A DNA stretch of 64,000 nucleotides from Metaclostridioides mangenotii. GTDB lineage: Bacteria; Bacillota; Clostridia; Peptostreptococcales; Peptostreptococcaceae. The stretch lies in contig NZ_JAGGJX010000001.1 in the NCBI RefSeq assembly GCF_017873185.1, positions 1,054,001 through 1,118,000 on the forward strand. The letters are read 5' to 3'. Made by a program: the position numbers and the translations under genes. Positions within the stretch are counted from its first letter, which is position 1. Every line of letters begins with the position of its first letter. The notes under the pieces are model-generated. The model ran no database searches and was not told where the DNA came from. It saw nothing but the letters and a program-made list of their open reading frames with translations. Shown here in pieces: positions 16,196-23,778 of this stretch.

Positions 16196-16765
16196 TTAAT
16201 CCCTCCAAAGACCTTTTAATTTATCTTCAAGCTCATTCAGAAATTCGAATTGTTCAATCTCTTTTTCGTCTACTTCATCATCTGTTAACTTTAATCTCGA
16301 ATATATTTTTTCTATACCTTTTGCTACAAGTTTTATATCTTTTGATCCTATGTCATAAGTATCATTAATTTTCCCTATTATACCTAGACTTAGCTCGCCC
16401 ATAAATTCTATCAAAGCCTTTGCTTCTTCATTTTTTAGCTTGAAATTATTTATAATCACACTATTTTTATCTTCCACCTTCTCATAAGTCATATCAAATA
16501 TATCAGCTTTACATGGGTAGTATTCACCTTTTACACCTCTACAAATATATTCTCCTATGTCTGCCTTCACTTCTCCATTTAATGTTTTTATGTATAAATC
16601 ACCTACTTGGCAACCTCCGTTACATAAATCAATTCTAAAGTTTTCACCTCGTAGATCAATAGTCTTATCTTTAGTTTGTGTTAAGAAATCAAACACTTCT
16701 CTCTCATTATTGCCTGTCCATCTAACTGCTTCAATTACTACTGGTATTTTTCTATACTTAGCCAT
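16196..16765 (-). CDS. PGDYG-like phage protein (KYRKxPV family) with C-terminal extension
   Basis: A 189-residue protein. Residues 1-97 are a common small phage domain: MAKYRKIPVVIEAVRWTGNN at the start, then a turn with GDYL-like VGDLYIKTL, and IGEYICRGVKGEYYPCKADIFDMTYEKV. The remaining 90 residues are helical and resemble phage proteins with LGIIGKINDTYDIGSKDIKL. The domain also occurs in the next two genes, so this is one of a tandem family. Function unknown; no catalytic residues visible. Good GGAGG site. Confidence 0.75.
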   Translation of the reverse strand: MAKYRKIPVVIEAVRWTGNNEREVFDFLTQTKDKTIDLRGENFRIDLCNGGCQVGDLYIKTLNGEVKADIGEYICRGVKGEYYPCKADIFDMTYEKVEDKNSVIINNFKLKNEEAKALIEFMGELSLGIIGKINDTYDIGSKDIKLVAKGIEKIYSRLKLTDDEVDEKEIEQFEFLNELEDKLKGLWRD

Positions 16766-16768
16766 ACT

Positions 16769-17026
16769 CTAATCCTCCACCTTCTCATAAGTCGTATTAA
16801 ACTTACCAGCTTCACATGAATAAATTTCGCCATAAGCATCTCTTATTATGAATTCTCCTACTGTAACAATGGTATTTCCATTGAGTGTCATTCTATTTTC
16901 GTTTTGATAACCGTTACAATCAAATTCAATCTCTATATTTCCTTCTTCCCTGAACCAATTTGGAACTTCATCTTTACCAAGTTCAAAGGCTTCTACCTCA
17001 ACTGGTTTCTTTCTATACTTAGCCAT
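16769..17026 (-). CDS. PGDYG-like phage protein, short paralogue
   Basis: An 85-residue protein that starts MAKYRKKPVEVEAFELG and ends FIIRDAYGEIYSCEAGKFNTTYEKVED, the same domain as the first half of the gene at 16196-16765, including near-identical ends (TYEKVEDK versus TYEKVED). It therefore looks like a tandem duplication with divergence. Separated from its neighbours by 1 and 3 bases. Function unknown. Confidence 0.75.
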   Translation of the reverse strand: MAKYRKKPVEVEAFELGKDEVPNWFREEGNIEIEFDCNGYQNENRMTLNGNTIVTVGEFIIRDAYGEIYSCEAGKFNTTYEKVED

Positions 17027-17027
17027 A

Positions 17028-17255
17028 CTAATTTCCCACCTTCTTATAATTTTTCTCTATTGCTACCTTGCAAAATAAATACTTACTACCATCCTCTAAC
17101 TCAGCTATGTAATCCCATTCTTTAACCTCTTGCTTAATTTTTCCTAATGTTGCATATATAAAAGGCTTACCATCCATAAATCCATCTTCTAGTCCATTTG
17201 CATAAGGTGCTGCATCTATAATCATCTTGCTTTTCTTATGTTTGTATTTAGCCAT
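17028..17255 (-). CDS. small phage protein of the KYRK-type cluster
   Basis: A 75-residue protein beginning MAKYKHKKSKMIIDAAPYANG with a C-terminal WDYIAELEDGSKYLFCKVAIEKNYKKV. It shares the N-terminal MAKY(R/K) start and overall layout with the two following genes but is more diverged. I start it at ATG 17255, which has GGGAGG upstream; the longer frame from 17300 has no ribosome site. Function unknown. Confidence 0.65.
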   Translation of the reverse strand: MAKYKHKKSKMIIDAAPYANGLEDGFMDGKPFIYATLGKIKQEVKEWDYIAELEDGSKYLFCKVAIEKNYKKVGN

Positions 17256-17332
17256 ACTTGAATCCTCCCTCATAGTCAAGATCAGTCTAAGTTTTACCAT
17301 ACCGACCTTGAACTTTTATTTATTTCCCTTAT

Positions 17333-17740
17333 TTAAAACGGTATATCATCATCATCTATAGCCTGAAATCCTTGTGGATCTAATCCTTGAGGTTCAAACT
17401 GTGGTTCATTGCTTGTTTTATCTTTTCCAGAATCTAAAAACTCCACGTTCTTAGCATGAACTTTAGTAAATGTCCTGTTGTTTCCGCTTTCATCTGTATA
17501 TCTGTCTACATACATAGAACCTTGTATCCCTACTTGTCTTCCTTTTCCTAAGTAATTAGACCATGTTTCTGCCGACTTACCTAATGCCTCAACTGGTATA
17601 TAATCTGTAAGCTTATTACCATCTTTTGTTTTATAATCCCTATCCACTGCAATACTGAATGTTAATTTAGCAGTACCACTTTGGAAATATTTTAATTCAG
17701 GATCTCTTGTTAATCTTCCAACTAAAGTTATGTTATTCAT
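17333..17740 (-). CDS. ssb: single-stranded DNA-binding protein
   Basis: A 135-residue SSB: MNNITLVGRLTRDPELKYF opens the OB fold, followed by TFSIAVDRDYK, DYIPVEALGKSAETWSNYLGKGRQVGIQG and a C-terminal disordered stretch ending DDDIPF, the acidic tip that recruits partner proteins. It coats single strands during phage replication and recombination and probably works with RecT and the PDDEXK nuclease further upstream in the operon. Strong GGGGG site before ATG 17740. Confidence 0.96.
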   Translation of the reverse strand: MNNITLVGRLTRDPELKYFQSGTAKLTFSIAVDRDYKTKDGNKLTDYIPVEALGKSAETWSNYLGKGRQVGIQGSMYVDRYTDESGNNRTFTKVHAKNVEFLDSGKDKTSNEPQFEPQGLDPQGFQAIDDDDIPF

Positions 17741-17743
17741 GTT

Positions 17744-17953
17744 CTATGCCCCCACTTCTTCCAAAGTACATGTTACTTTTAACATTTTAAAATCGATATC
17801 ATTCGCCCATCTATCATTGAATTTCTTAATATAATACTTTGCATCTTATTGCGTTTTGAACCTAAGTGCCTCAACTATATTTTCTGTGAAAGTATGTGTA
17901 AAATTTGTATGTAAAAATAATTCACCATCTGTAATCGTATAAAGCTCGTGCAT
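17744..17953 (-). pseudogene. small phage ORF interrupted by one in-frame TAA
   Basis: ATG 17953, with GGAGGG upstream, opens a frame that reads 35 residues (MHELYTITDGELFLHTNF to LRFKTQ), meets TAA at 17848-17846, and continues in the same frame as DAKYYIKKFNDRWANDIDF and CTLEEVGA to TAG at 17744. The two halves read as one natural protein of about 69 residues, so a single nonsense change (for example GAA to TAA) is the simplest explanation. Alternatively the first 35 residues are a functional short protein. It sits between SSB and a zinc-ribbon gene. Confidence 0.7.
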
Positions 17954-17969
17954 GCTTTAACCCTCCAAT

Positions 17970-18155
17970 TTATCTATTCATATCTTTTAATTGATAGACA
18001 TCATTAATACCTTCACAGTTGCAACATTTCCACCTTTCTTTCGTCTTGTTTTCTTCTTTCGCAAAGAAATATTCAACAAATTCTTGTTCTTCCCAGCCTT
18101 CACAGTTAATACAAGCAAACTCTGTTTTATCACCTTTTGTGCATTCAAAACTCAT
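17970..18155 (-). CDS. small zinc-ribbon-like phage protein
   Basis: A 61-residue protein with two CxxC-type knuckles, CINC near residue 15 and CCNC near residue 44, which probably bind one zinc ion. AGGAGG precedes ATG 18155. Small zinc ribbons of this kind are common in phage early regions and often bind nucleic acid or host proteins. No specific family is recognised. Confidence 0.7.
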   Translation of the reverse strand: MSFECTKGDKTEFACINCEGWEEQEFVEYFFAKEENKTKERWKCCNCEGINDVYQLKDMNR

Positions 18156-18167
18156 ATCACTAGCCTC

Positions 18168-18467
18168 CTAAACATTCTTAACATCATAACCACTGTTTTT
18201 AATTCCTTCTATAACCTCGTTTATATCATCGTCAGATCCTAAATATGTTCCATCAAGGCTATAATGAGTCACTGTGTTAGTCTCAAGGCAAAAACTTTGT
18301 ATAAGGCAATCTGTACAGTAAGATTTATCATCCGAAATATATTCTGCCTCACTATTACAATAAAAACATTCATAGTTATGTTCTTCGCATTTATTTTTAG
18401 GTTCTAGTTTTTTTATACATTGATCTTCGCTAATGCTCCAATAACAGTTATCACAAGTTTTTTCCAT
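18168..18467 (-). CDS. cysteine-rich small phage protein
   Basis: A 99-residue protein with Cys pairs at CDNC (near residue 5), then single Cys residues, CFYC (near 34) and CTDC (near 51), enough for two zinc sites. The C-terminal third is acidic (LGSDDDINEVIEGIKNSG). Start at ATG 18467, eight bases after GGAGG. Neighbour to another zinc-ribbon protein and an orphan methyltransferase. Function unknown. Confidence 0.7.
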   Translation of the reverse strand: MEKTCDNCYWSISEDQCIKKLEPKNKCEEHNYECFYCNSEAEYISDDKSYCTDCLIQSFCLETNTVTHYSLDGTYLGSDDDINEVIEGIKNSGYDVKNV

Positions 18468-18495
18468 ATTACTTACCTCCACATATCATCCTCAG

Positions 18496-19251
18496 TTAAA
18501 TTATTAATTTTCTTTGAACATTTCTTATATTTTTATTAGCTATATTAAACATATCTATATCATTTTCAAATCCTATAAAATTTCTATTTCCTAATTCGAT
18601 GCAAGCCTCTGCAGTTGTTCCTTTTCCTATGCAATTATCTAAAATCAAGTCACCTTCTTTAGAAAAAGACTCTATTAACCATCTGAACAATGGAATTGGC
18701 TTCTCTGTAGGATGCTGCATTTTACTTGGATGATTCTTTGGAAACTTTAGTATTGAAGTCGGATGTTTCAAGACTCCCAATTCTTCTCGATTATCTTTAA
18801 ATTCAAACTCCCCAAAGTTGTTATTAGTTCTGTATTTAGTTGAATATCCCATTGAGTGATTTACATTTCCTATAGTCTTTTGTGGACTATATGATGGTTG
18901 CTGTTTATAAAATATACATATATCTTCATGTCTCCTTAGAGGTCTTCTGTTCGCATCCAAGAAACCTGTCGTTAGAACTTTATCCCAGACTAAGTTATAT
19001 CTCCACATTTCTTTATTACTTTGCATAAGTTCTGCAGTAAACATACCACTTGCAAATAACACTATAGCTCCGTTATCTTTGATTATTCTTTTATAGTGTT
19101 TCCATAGTAGATCTAATGGTATTGGAATATCCCAGTGATTTTTAGTTTGTCCATAAGGCAAATCACACAAAATCATATCTATCGACTTATTCTCAATCCG
19201 CCTCATACCTTCTAAACAGTCCATATTATAGATTCGATTTATCTTTAACAT
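18496..19251 (-). CDS. orphan DNA methyltransferase (N6-adenine/N4-cytosine class)
   Basis: A 251-residue amino-methyltransferase with catalytic motif IV as DLPYG (variant of DPPY) about residue 30 and the AdoMet-binding motif near the C-terminus as DNCIGKGTTAEACIELGNRNFIGFE. Motif order IV then I is the beta class. No restriction endonuclease lies beside it, so it probably methylates phage DNA against host restriction or regulates expression. ATG 19251 follows GAGG; it overlaps the previous gene by 26 bases. Target sequence cannot be read from the protein. Confidence 0.9.
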   Translation of the reverse strand: MLKINRIYNMDCLEGMRRIENKSIDMILCDLPYGQTKNHWDIPIPLDLLWKHYKRIIKDNGAIVLFASGMFTAELMQSNKEMWRYNLVWDKVLTTGFLDANRRPLRRHEDICIFYKQQPSYSPQKTIGNVNHSMGYSTKYRTNNNFGEFEFKDNREELGVLKHPTSILKFPKNHPSKMQHPTEKPIPLFRWLIESFSKEGDLILDNCIGKGTTAEACIELGNRNFIGFENDIDMFNIANKNIRNVQRKLII

Positions 19252-19468
19252 TGCTGACCTCATTAGTTAAATTATCTAACCCTAATCGACCTCTTAAATA
19301 TCTATTTTCTTTGTCCAAATCCATACATCTATTAAATACATCATCTGATAATTCCTTATCGTCTGAGTGCTTTTTACATTCAACCCAACGCCCAAGTAAA
19401 AATACTGCAATTAACGTCCCTATCGCCACTAAGACAAGTATTATTACGATTGCTATATCATTAATCAT
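19226..19468 (-). CDS. small single-span membrane protein
   Basis: An 80-residue protein with one strong transmembrane helix (residues about 4-26, IAIVIILVLVAIGTLIAVFLLG), followed by a charged, partly coiled-coil tail. GGAGGG precedes ATG 19468, and a GTG two codons earlier is less likely. It overlaps the methyltransferase start. Function unknown; position far from the lysis module argues against holin. Confidence 0.65.
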   Translation of the reverse strand: MINDIAIVIILVLVAIGTLIAVFLLGRWVECKKHSDDKELSDDVFNRCMDLDKENRYLRGRLGLDNLTNEVSNVKDKSNL

Positions 19469-19589
19469 ATTCACCCTCCAAATCTCTCTCAGCCTTAATT
19501 AACGCTTCAAGAATATTAAATCCTTCATCAAGCCAATATACCCTTGCTAGATCTATTAAGGCTTGCCTATCTTCTAGTTTTACTATCAT
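19461..19589 (-). CDS. small hypothetical phage protein (42 aa)
   Basis: ATG 19589 with GGAGA upstream opens a 42-codon frame (MIVKLEDRQALIDLARVYWL to LEGEYD). It is acidic and helical. It overlaps the preceding small gene by 23 bases and the next by 8 bases, a typical compact early operon. No family recognised. Confidence 0.6.
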   Translation of the reverse strand: MIVKLEDRQALIDLARVYWLDEGFNILEALIKAERDLEGEYD

Positions 19590-19713
19590 TATTTTCTCCG
19601 CTTTTTCGATTTTCTCTAGCTTTGTCTACCTCTTTCAAAACAGCTTCCACTGTTTCTTTTCCATATTTTTTACTTGCTTCTGCAGCTGCCATTTGTAATA
19701 CTTTACTTCTCAT
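19567..19713 (-). CDS. small hypothetical phage protein (48 aa)
   Basis: ATG 19713, preceded by AGGAGG, starts a 48-codon helical, basic protein (MRSKVLQMAAAEASKKYG to DSKTRR). The frame ends inside the following ORF. The ribosome site and overlaps support it as real; no function assigned. Confidence 0.6.
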   Translation of the reverse strand: MRSKVLQMAAAEASKKYGKETVEAVLKEVDKARENRKSGENNDSKTRR

Positions 19714-19812
19714 ATACAACCCTCCTATAAATTAATATATTCTCCTAATCCCCATTTACGTTTAAGCAACTTATCTTGATGTCTTATCTTTGCATTTCTG
19801 ATATCTTTCTTG

Positions 19813-20724
19813 CTAATTCCTTTTATCTAATTCTTGAATCTTCTGTTCAAGTATTTTCTCTGCTCCATATTGTTTATAATCTTCTTTAATTGCTTTTATC
19901 AGAAACCCAACTATGCTGTCCAAATTTCTCGTATTCAAAACCAGATTCATTTTTTCAATTAAATAAGGTATAGGTTTCTTTTTCTCGATAAATGAATCAA
20001 CTACTTTTTCTATTTCTATGTTGCTAAAATAATCAAAGCGTTTAATGACTTCATACCTAGCAATTGGATATATTGGATTATTTTTATTGTCCTCATTTTT
20101 TTTATCCACAGGCTCGTCCTTATCATAAATAGATATATTACTACTACAACAACAATTAATATTAATACTGTTACTATTACTGTCCTCATTTTCAACGTCT
20201 TGCTTTTTGGTACGTTGCTCTATGTCCTCATTTTTGGTACGTTGAAAGATTGGCTTGTTTTCAATACTTACATCTATGTCGCTATTTTTGGTACGTTGCT
20301 CTATGTCCTCTTTTTCGATACATTGCTCTATGTCCTCATTTTTGGTACATTGCTTTGCTATTTTTTTATCTTTTTGCAACTCGCTTTCTTTATGTATTTC
20401 ATCTACATCAAATAAAATTTCATAAATATTGTTATACCTTTTTCCATCCTGTCGATTTATTTTTACTCTTATATATCCGCTCTTTTTTAATTCATTTAAA
20501 TATTTAGTAAATGTATTTTTACCAATATTTAATTCGTGTGTTATTAAATCTCTTGATGGATAGCAAGTTCTTTTTGTTGCTCCTGCCATACTAGACAAGT
20601 AAGAATATAATCCTTTTGCTCCTATGGATATGGTCTTATCTCTTGCCACCATCTGTGGGATTAAGCCATATCCATTGCTTAATATGCTATTGTTTTCGAT
20701 CTTTACTTCTGTCTTTTCGCTCAA
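19813..20724 (-). CDS. phage replication initiator (helix-turn-helix replisome organiser type)
   Basis: A 303-residue protein. The N-terminal domain is a winged helix typical of phage replication initiators: GLIPQMVARDKTISIGAKGLYSYLSSMAG, then TCYPSRDLITHELNIGKNTFTKYLNELKKSGYI. The middle (about 110-185) is a 9-residue repeat around QRTKNEDIE encoded by a 27-bp DNA repeat, followed by a linker and a C-terminal domain. In related phages such a protein binds repeats inside its own gene to start replication and load helicase. Start is probably TTG 20724, with AGGTGG upstream. Confidence 0.82.
   Translation of the reverse strand: MSEKTEVKIENNSILSNGYGLIPQMVARDKTISIGAKGLYSYLSSMAGATKRTCYPSRDLITHELNIGKNTFTKYLNELKKSGYIRVKINRQDGKRYNNIYEILFDVDEIHKESELQKDKKIAKQCTKNEDIEQCIEKEDIEQRTKNSDIDVSIENKPIFQRTKNEDIEQRTKKQDVENEDSNSNSININCCCSSNISIYDKDEPVDKKNEDNKNNPIYPIARYEVIKRFDYFSNIEIEKVVDSFIEKKKPIPYLIEKMNLVLNTRNLDSIVGFLIKAIKEDYKQYGAEKILEQKIQELDKRN
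20201..20355. repeat. 27-bp tandem repeats (iterons), likely phage origin of replication
   Basis: The + strand motif TTTTTGGTACGTTG followed by CTCTATGTCCTCA recurs in strict 27-bp phase: GGTAC or variants start at 20209, 20236, 20263 (degenerate AATAC), 20290, 20317 (GATAC) and 20344. An A+T-rich tract lies beside it (20155-20180). Iterons inside an initiator gene are the layout of the lambda O-type origin. Confidence 0.72.
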
Positions 20725-20739
20725 TCCCACCACCTACTT

Positions 20740-21531
20740 TTATAATTCTGTAAAACTAATTGGACCTTTTAAAACTTTGGTACTCCTACAGTAATCGCAA
20801 CATTCGCATCTAGTTGGCTTTACTAATCCCTGTTTAACTTCTATGTAATGTGGTAGCCTTATTTCTACTTCCACGAGCTTGTCCTGCATATATTCTTCCT
20901 TAACCCAAGCTACTTCCTTATCTGGGATATCTTCTTTAGATACCGCTATTATGAAAGATTGTAGGTGTTTGTCTCCACCTCTGTTTAATCTTTCTATTTC
21001 TGCATATACTGCCATCTGTAGTACATAATCATAAGCAACTATGAAGTTCTGTTTAGTCTTTGCATTTTCATTCCATATCTTTGACCTTATATCTCTTGTA
21101 GTCTTTAAATCTGCAAAGTATTCTTTATTTGGATTGTATATATCAAGCATTGTTTTCCAAGGAGCCCCAAACAATTCAGCGGTCATTATTACTTCTTTTT
21201 CTCCCTCTCTAACTCGTTGTATGAAAGGATCGTTTTGCAATGTCTCAATCATCTTGTCGCCTATTGCATACTTAGCTAATAAAGAACCATCTTTCTTAAA
21301 CATTTGAGGATGATTCGCTTTAAATTCCCCTAAGTTAGCTCCCTCATTCCAAGCATGTACATAAGATCCTAATATGAAAGCATCGTTGTCTCCGTCTGAC
21401 CATTCTCCGTTAAGCTTAGCCATCGTCTTAGCTTCGCAACTTCTAAAGCTTTTGAATTGGGAGACAGAGAAATATTCCCTGTCAGCTTCTAAACTAAAGT
21501 AGTTATCCTTATTTATCTGTAGCAACTTCAT
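20740..21531 (-). CDS. PD-(D/E)XK nuclease-like protein (RecE/exonuclease VIII-like, DUF3799)
   Basis: A 263-residue nuclease-domain protein. The catalytic core is seen as a D-x12-F-DLK pattern: LDIYNPNKEYFADLKTTRD near residue 140, where D, D and K fit PD-(D/E)XK, followed by Q (YVLQMAVYAE). The C-terminus has CECCDYC, possibly an iron-sulfur or zinc site. Paired with RecT downstream it probably forms a RecE/RecT-type recombination pair: exonuclease makes single strands, RecT anneals them. ATG 21531 overlaps the end of recT. Confidence 0.85.
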   Translation of the reverse strand: MKLLQINKDNYFSLEADREYFSVSQFKSFRSCEAKTMAKLNGEWSDGDNDAFILGSYVHAWNEGANLGEFKANHPQMFKKDGSLLAKYAIGDKMIETLQNDPFIQRVREGEKEVIMTAELFGAPWKTMLDIYNPNKEYFADLKTTRDIRSKIWNENAKTKQNFIVAYDYVLQMAVYAEIERLNRGGDKHLQSFIIAVSKEDIPDKEVAWVKEEYMQDKLVEVEIRLPHYIEVKQGLVKPTRCECCDYCRSTKVLKGPISFTEL

Positions 21532-22357
21532 CCCCTCCAAACATATTTGTTTGCCCTTCAAGCTCCTCACTATCATCTATTATTTTAAATTCCGCATCTT
21601 GAATTGTATCTTCATCTTCCTTATCATCATCAAATACTGATTTTTCCTTAGCTTCTTTTATTTCGTCGGCATTATCGAATGTAGCGTCTCCACCTTCGTC
21701 AAATGCTCTTTTTTGCTCTATATTATCAAAATCCAGTTCTATTAATTTGCATAACCTTCTTAAAATTGTCTTTTTATACATTTCTCCTGGACTCTTTGTC
21801 CAACTTGGACCATTAGGCATTTTTGAGTAATTCCTTCTAGTTTCCTCTATCTCTTCTTTGCTCATATCATCATGTAACATACTTCCATCATGAAATAGGC
21901 AAACTGCAAAAGCTCCTATAACATCTCCATTGTTGAATGGTTTAGGCTTGTAATGTACTGTCTGCTGCCCGTTTATAATTTCCGACTCATAATCATCGCC
22001 TTCTCTTACCAACTTTGCATATATATCTTTTATAGGATTCATACTGTATTTTTTAGCAAGTTTTATCTCGCCCTTATAGTCCGTTTGAAAGCTTGGTTTT
22101 CCGCCGTATATAATGCAATAACATTCCTTATTGAAGAAGTCTAATCCTAAGTAAGCACCTTTCATTAGTGTTCTAGCTATCTGAAATTCTTGCCCTTTTA
22201 GTTTCTCTATATCTTTTGTATCGTTAAGTACTGTAATTGCATTTTGTCTAAATCTAAGTGGATTAAATCCTTTAGGTAGTGCCTCTTCTTCTTTTGTTAA
22301 TAAAGTTCCAGTAAAATTATTTACTTGTCTTAAAACAATATCTCTATTGTTATTCAT
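21509..22357 (-). CDS. recT: RecT single-strand annealing protein
   Basis: A 282-residue RecT family protein: ALPKGFNPLRFRQNAI near residue 35, IARTLMKGAYLGLDFFNKECYCIIYGG around 65-90 and FQTDYKGEIKLAKKYSM around 100 are the conserved core. An acidic C-terminal tail (EDEDTIQDAEFKIIDDSEE) ends in an MFGGDE motif that may contact a partner such as SSB-like factors. It promotes annealing of complementary strands during phage recombination. Start ATG 22357 after GGGGGA. The 3' end overlaps the nuclease gene. Confidence 0.95.
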   Translation of the reverse strand: MNNNRDIVLRQVNNFTGTLLTKEEEALPKGFNPLRFRQNAITVLNDTKDIEKLKGQEFQIARTLMKGAYLGLDFFNKECYCIIYGGKPSFQTDYKGEIKLAKKYSMNPIKDIYAKLVREGDDYESEIINGQQTVHYKPKPFNNGDVIGAFAVCLFHDGSMLHDDMSKEEIEETRRNYSKMPNGPSWTKSPGEMYKKTILRRLCKLIELDFDNIEQKRAFDEGGDATFDNADEIKEAKEKSVFDDDKEDEDTIQDAEFKIIDDSEELEGQTNMFGGDEVATDK

Positions 22358-22376
22358 AATTAATTCCCCCAATATA

Positions 22377-22631
22377 TTAATGTTTTAATTCCTTCTCTAG
22401 CTTTGTAAGATTGCTTTTATATGCAAGTACAAAGCCATCTATATAACTTCCTTTGAATCCTTCTGTAGAATCTATTAAATGTTTCTTTAAATCAATTAAA
22501 CTGTAATTTTGCTTATATCTTTTAGTGAATGATTCTAAACCGTTGATATATCCCATTTTGTAATCTTCATCCACAAAACTAGTATCTAATTTTGTAAGTA
22601 ATATATCTGTTTCTAAGTCTTTTATTTTCAT
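22377..22631 (-). CDS. hypothetical phage protein (84 aa)
   Basis: An 84-residue, largely helical protein with a regular spacing of aromatic residues (YKMGYINGLESFTKRY, GSYIDGFVLAYKSN). Strong AGGAGG site at ATG 22631. It lies immediately upstream of recT in the same operon. No family recognised. Confidence 0.65.
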   Translation of the reverse strand: MKIKDLETDILLTKLDTSFVDEDYKMGYINGLESFTKRYKQNYSLIDLKKHLIDSTEGFKGSYIDGFVLAYKSNLTKLEKELKH

Positions 22632-22633
22632 AA

Positions 22634-22951
22634 TTATGCCTCCTGTGGTATAATTAACGTAATTAATTTTTGCAAGTCTTGAATTGAGCCATTGCCGTGG
22701 CTCTTTTCTTTTTGTTCTTCTCTTTCTTGTGTTAGTACTAGATCTTTTCTGATTGTCTTTGCCATCTTAAGTTGCGATTTTAAATCATTTACAACTAATT
22801 GCTGATTTTCTATTTTGCCCTCATCTCGTGAACAATATTTAACTGCAGTTCGCTTAATTTCTGACAATCTTATTTCATTATCCTTTAGCATTTCCTCTAC
22901 TGTGTTAATATTCGAATCAACAACCATCATGCTTCCTTTTAACTTGTTCAT
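22634..22951 (-). CDS. hypothetical coiled-coil phage protein
   Basis: A 105-residue, charged, helical protein with a predicted coiled coil (about 15-85). AAGGAG precedes ATG 22951. It abuts its neighbours by 1-2 bases. I see no catalytic or DNA-binding motif. Position upstream of recT makes a recombination or host-takeover role possible but unsupported. Confidence 0.6.
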   Translation of the reverse strand: MNKLKGSMMVVDSNINTVEEMLKDNEIRLSEIKRTAVKYCSRDEGKIENQQLVVNDLKSQLKMAKTIRKDLVLTQEREEQKEKSHGNGSIQDLQKLITLIIPQEA

Positions 22952-23074
22952 TTATATCCACTCCTTTAACTCTGATTTAGCGTTTTCTATTGTATTTACA
23001 CAATCTACGTAGTGCTTTAGAGACGGTTTCTCTCTATGTTTGATACAACCTATTAGATAAGTTATAAAGTTCAT
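22952..23074 (-). CDS. small hypothetical phage protein (40 aa)
   Basis: ATG 23074, preceded by GGAGGTAAATAA, opens a 40-codon frame (MNFITYLIGCIKHREKPSLK to LKEWI) whose stop lies one base before the next start. Compact coupling on both sides argues that it is translated. No function assigned. Confidence 0.6.
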   Translation of the reverse strand: MNFITYLIGCIKHREKPSLKHYVDCVNTIENAKSELKEWI

Positions 23075-23305
23075 TTATTTACCTCCTATTTGTACCATTG
23101 TATTCTGTTGATTTATTAACATTTCATCTACTCTATTCAAGCTCTTCCCCCAGTGTTTGTAATCTTCTTTTGTCATTTCCATATTCCAGTTGTCAAAATT
23201 ACTTTTTGAAGGGTCGTAATTTTCTTCTGATGTTGGGTGTATATGTTGTATAACAAAATCTTCCTTAAAAGCGAATCTTTCTTTTACATATTCTAATCTA
23301 GTCAT
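23075..23305 (-). CDS. hypothetical phage protein (76 aa)
   Basis: A 76-residue protein, mixed charge, with His/Trp residues (QHIHPTSEENYD, SNFDNWNMEM, YKHWG). GGAG precedes ATG 23305. Part of the early leftward operon. No recognised domain. Confidence 0.62.
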   Translation of the reverse strand: MTRLEYVKERFAFKEDFVIQHIHPTSEENYDPSKSNFDNWNMEMTKEDYKHWGKSLNRVDEMLINQQNTMVQIGGK

Positions 23306-23322
23306 TAAACATCACTCCTTTC

Positions 23323-23487
23323 TTATTTATTTTCCAACCTTAAAATTCTGTGGTATTGTTGGCTATTAACCTCTTCTAGTTCTGCGATCCTATCGTATAT
23401 ATGATTAATGTTATAAGTTGCTACTGCTCCGATTGTTAAGCTTAATAATATTAAGGCTCCTGCTATAATTTTTGATAATTTACTCAT
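23323..23487 (-). CDS. small membrane-anchored protein
   Basis: A 54-residue protein with one hydrophobic helix near the N-terminus (IIAGALILLSLTIGAVATY) and a short coiled-coil-like tail (IAELEEVNSQQYHRILRLE). ATG 23487 follows GGAGG. Similar one-span proteins recur in phage early operons; function unknown. Confidence 0.6.
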   Translation of the reverse strand: MSKLSKIIAGALILLSLTIGAVATYNINHIYDRIAELEEVNSQQYHRILRLENK

Positions 23488-23512
23488 TTTAAAATCCTCC
23501 TGCTTATCCATT

Positions 23513-23767
23513 TTATTTTTTAAAAAACTCCGATAAATCTTTACCGTTTAACTGTTCTATAAACTCATTTAACTTTTTGTTAGTAACTTTGTGTGCGTAA
23601 CCATTTCCATATGTTAAATAAGGAAGTTTTCCGCCATCTATTAACTTATATACTTGCTTAGTACCTACACCCAGCCTATCTGCTACATCTGTAACAGATA
23701 GTAAATAATCATTTGGGTTGTTTAGTCTAGTAATCCTTTTTAGCTCTTTGAACTGCTCATCTGTCAT
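23513..23767 (-). CDS. excisionase-like helix-turn-helix protein
   Basis: An 84-residue protein with a MerR/excisionase-type winged helix: YLLSVTDVADRLGVGTKQVYKLIDGGKLPYLTYGNG. Such proteins bend DNA at attachment sites or act as small regulators. Location in the early lytic operon, transcribed away from the repressor, suits an excisionase. TAGGAGG precedes ATG 23767. Whether it truly serves excision cannot be told from the sequence. Confidence 0.72.
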   Translation of the reverse strand: MTDEQFKELKRITRLNNPNDYLLSVTDVADRLGVGTKQVYKLIDGGKLPYLTYGNGYAHKVTNKKLNEFIEQLNGKDLSEFFKK

Positions 23768-23778
23768 ATTAATCCCTC

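Noticed and set aside
18496-19251. Restriction-modification system
   Set aside because: Only the methyltransferase is present; neighbouring genes are small zinc-ribbon and membrane proteins with no nuclease motif.
19226-19468. Holin
   Set aside because: A single membrane helix in the early/replication region, with no endolysin gene near it; the lysis module should lie left of the window.
20201-20355. CRISPR array or simple minisatellite
   Set aside because: Units are contiguous 27-bp repeats in frame with a protein and have no unique spacers; an iteron array is the better explanation.
20250-20507. Plus-strand frames across the initiator gene
   Set aside because: Antisense shadows of the 27-bp repeats, without ribosome sites.
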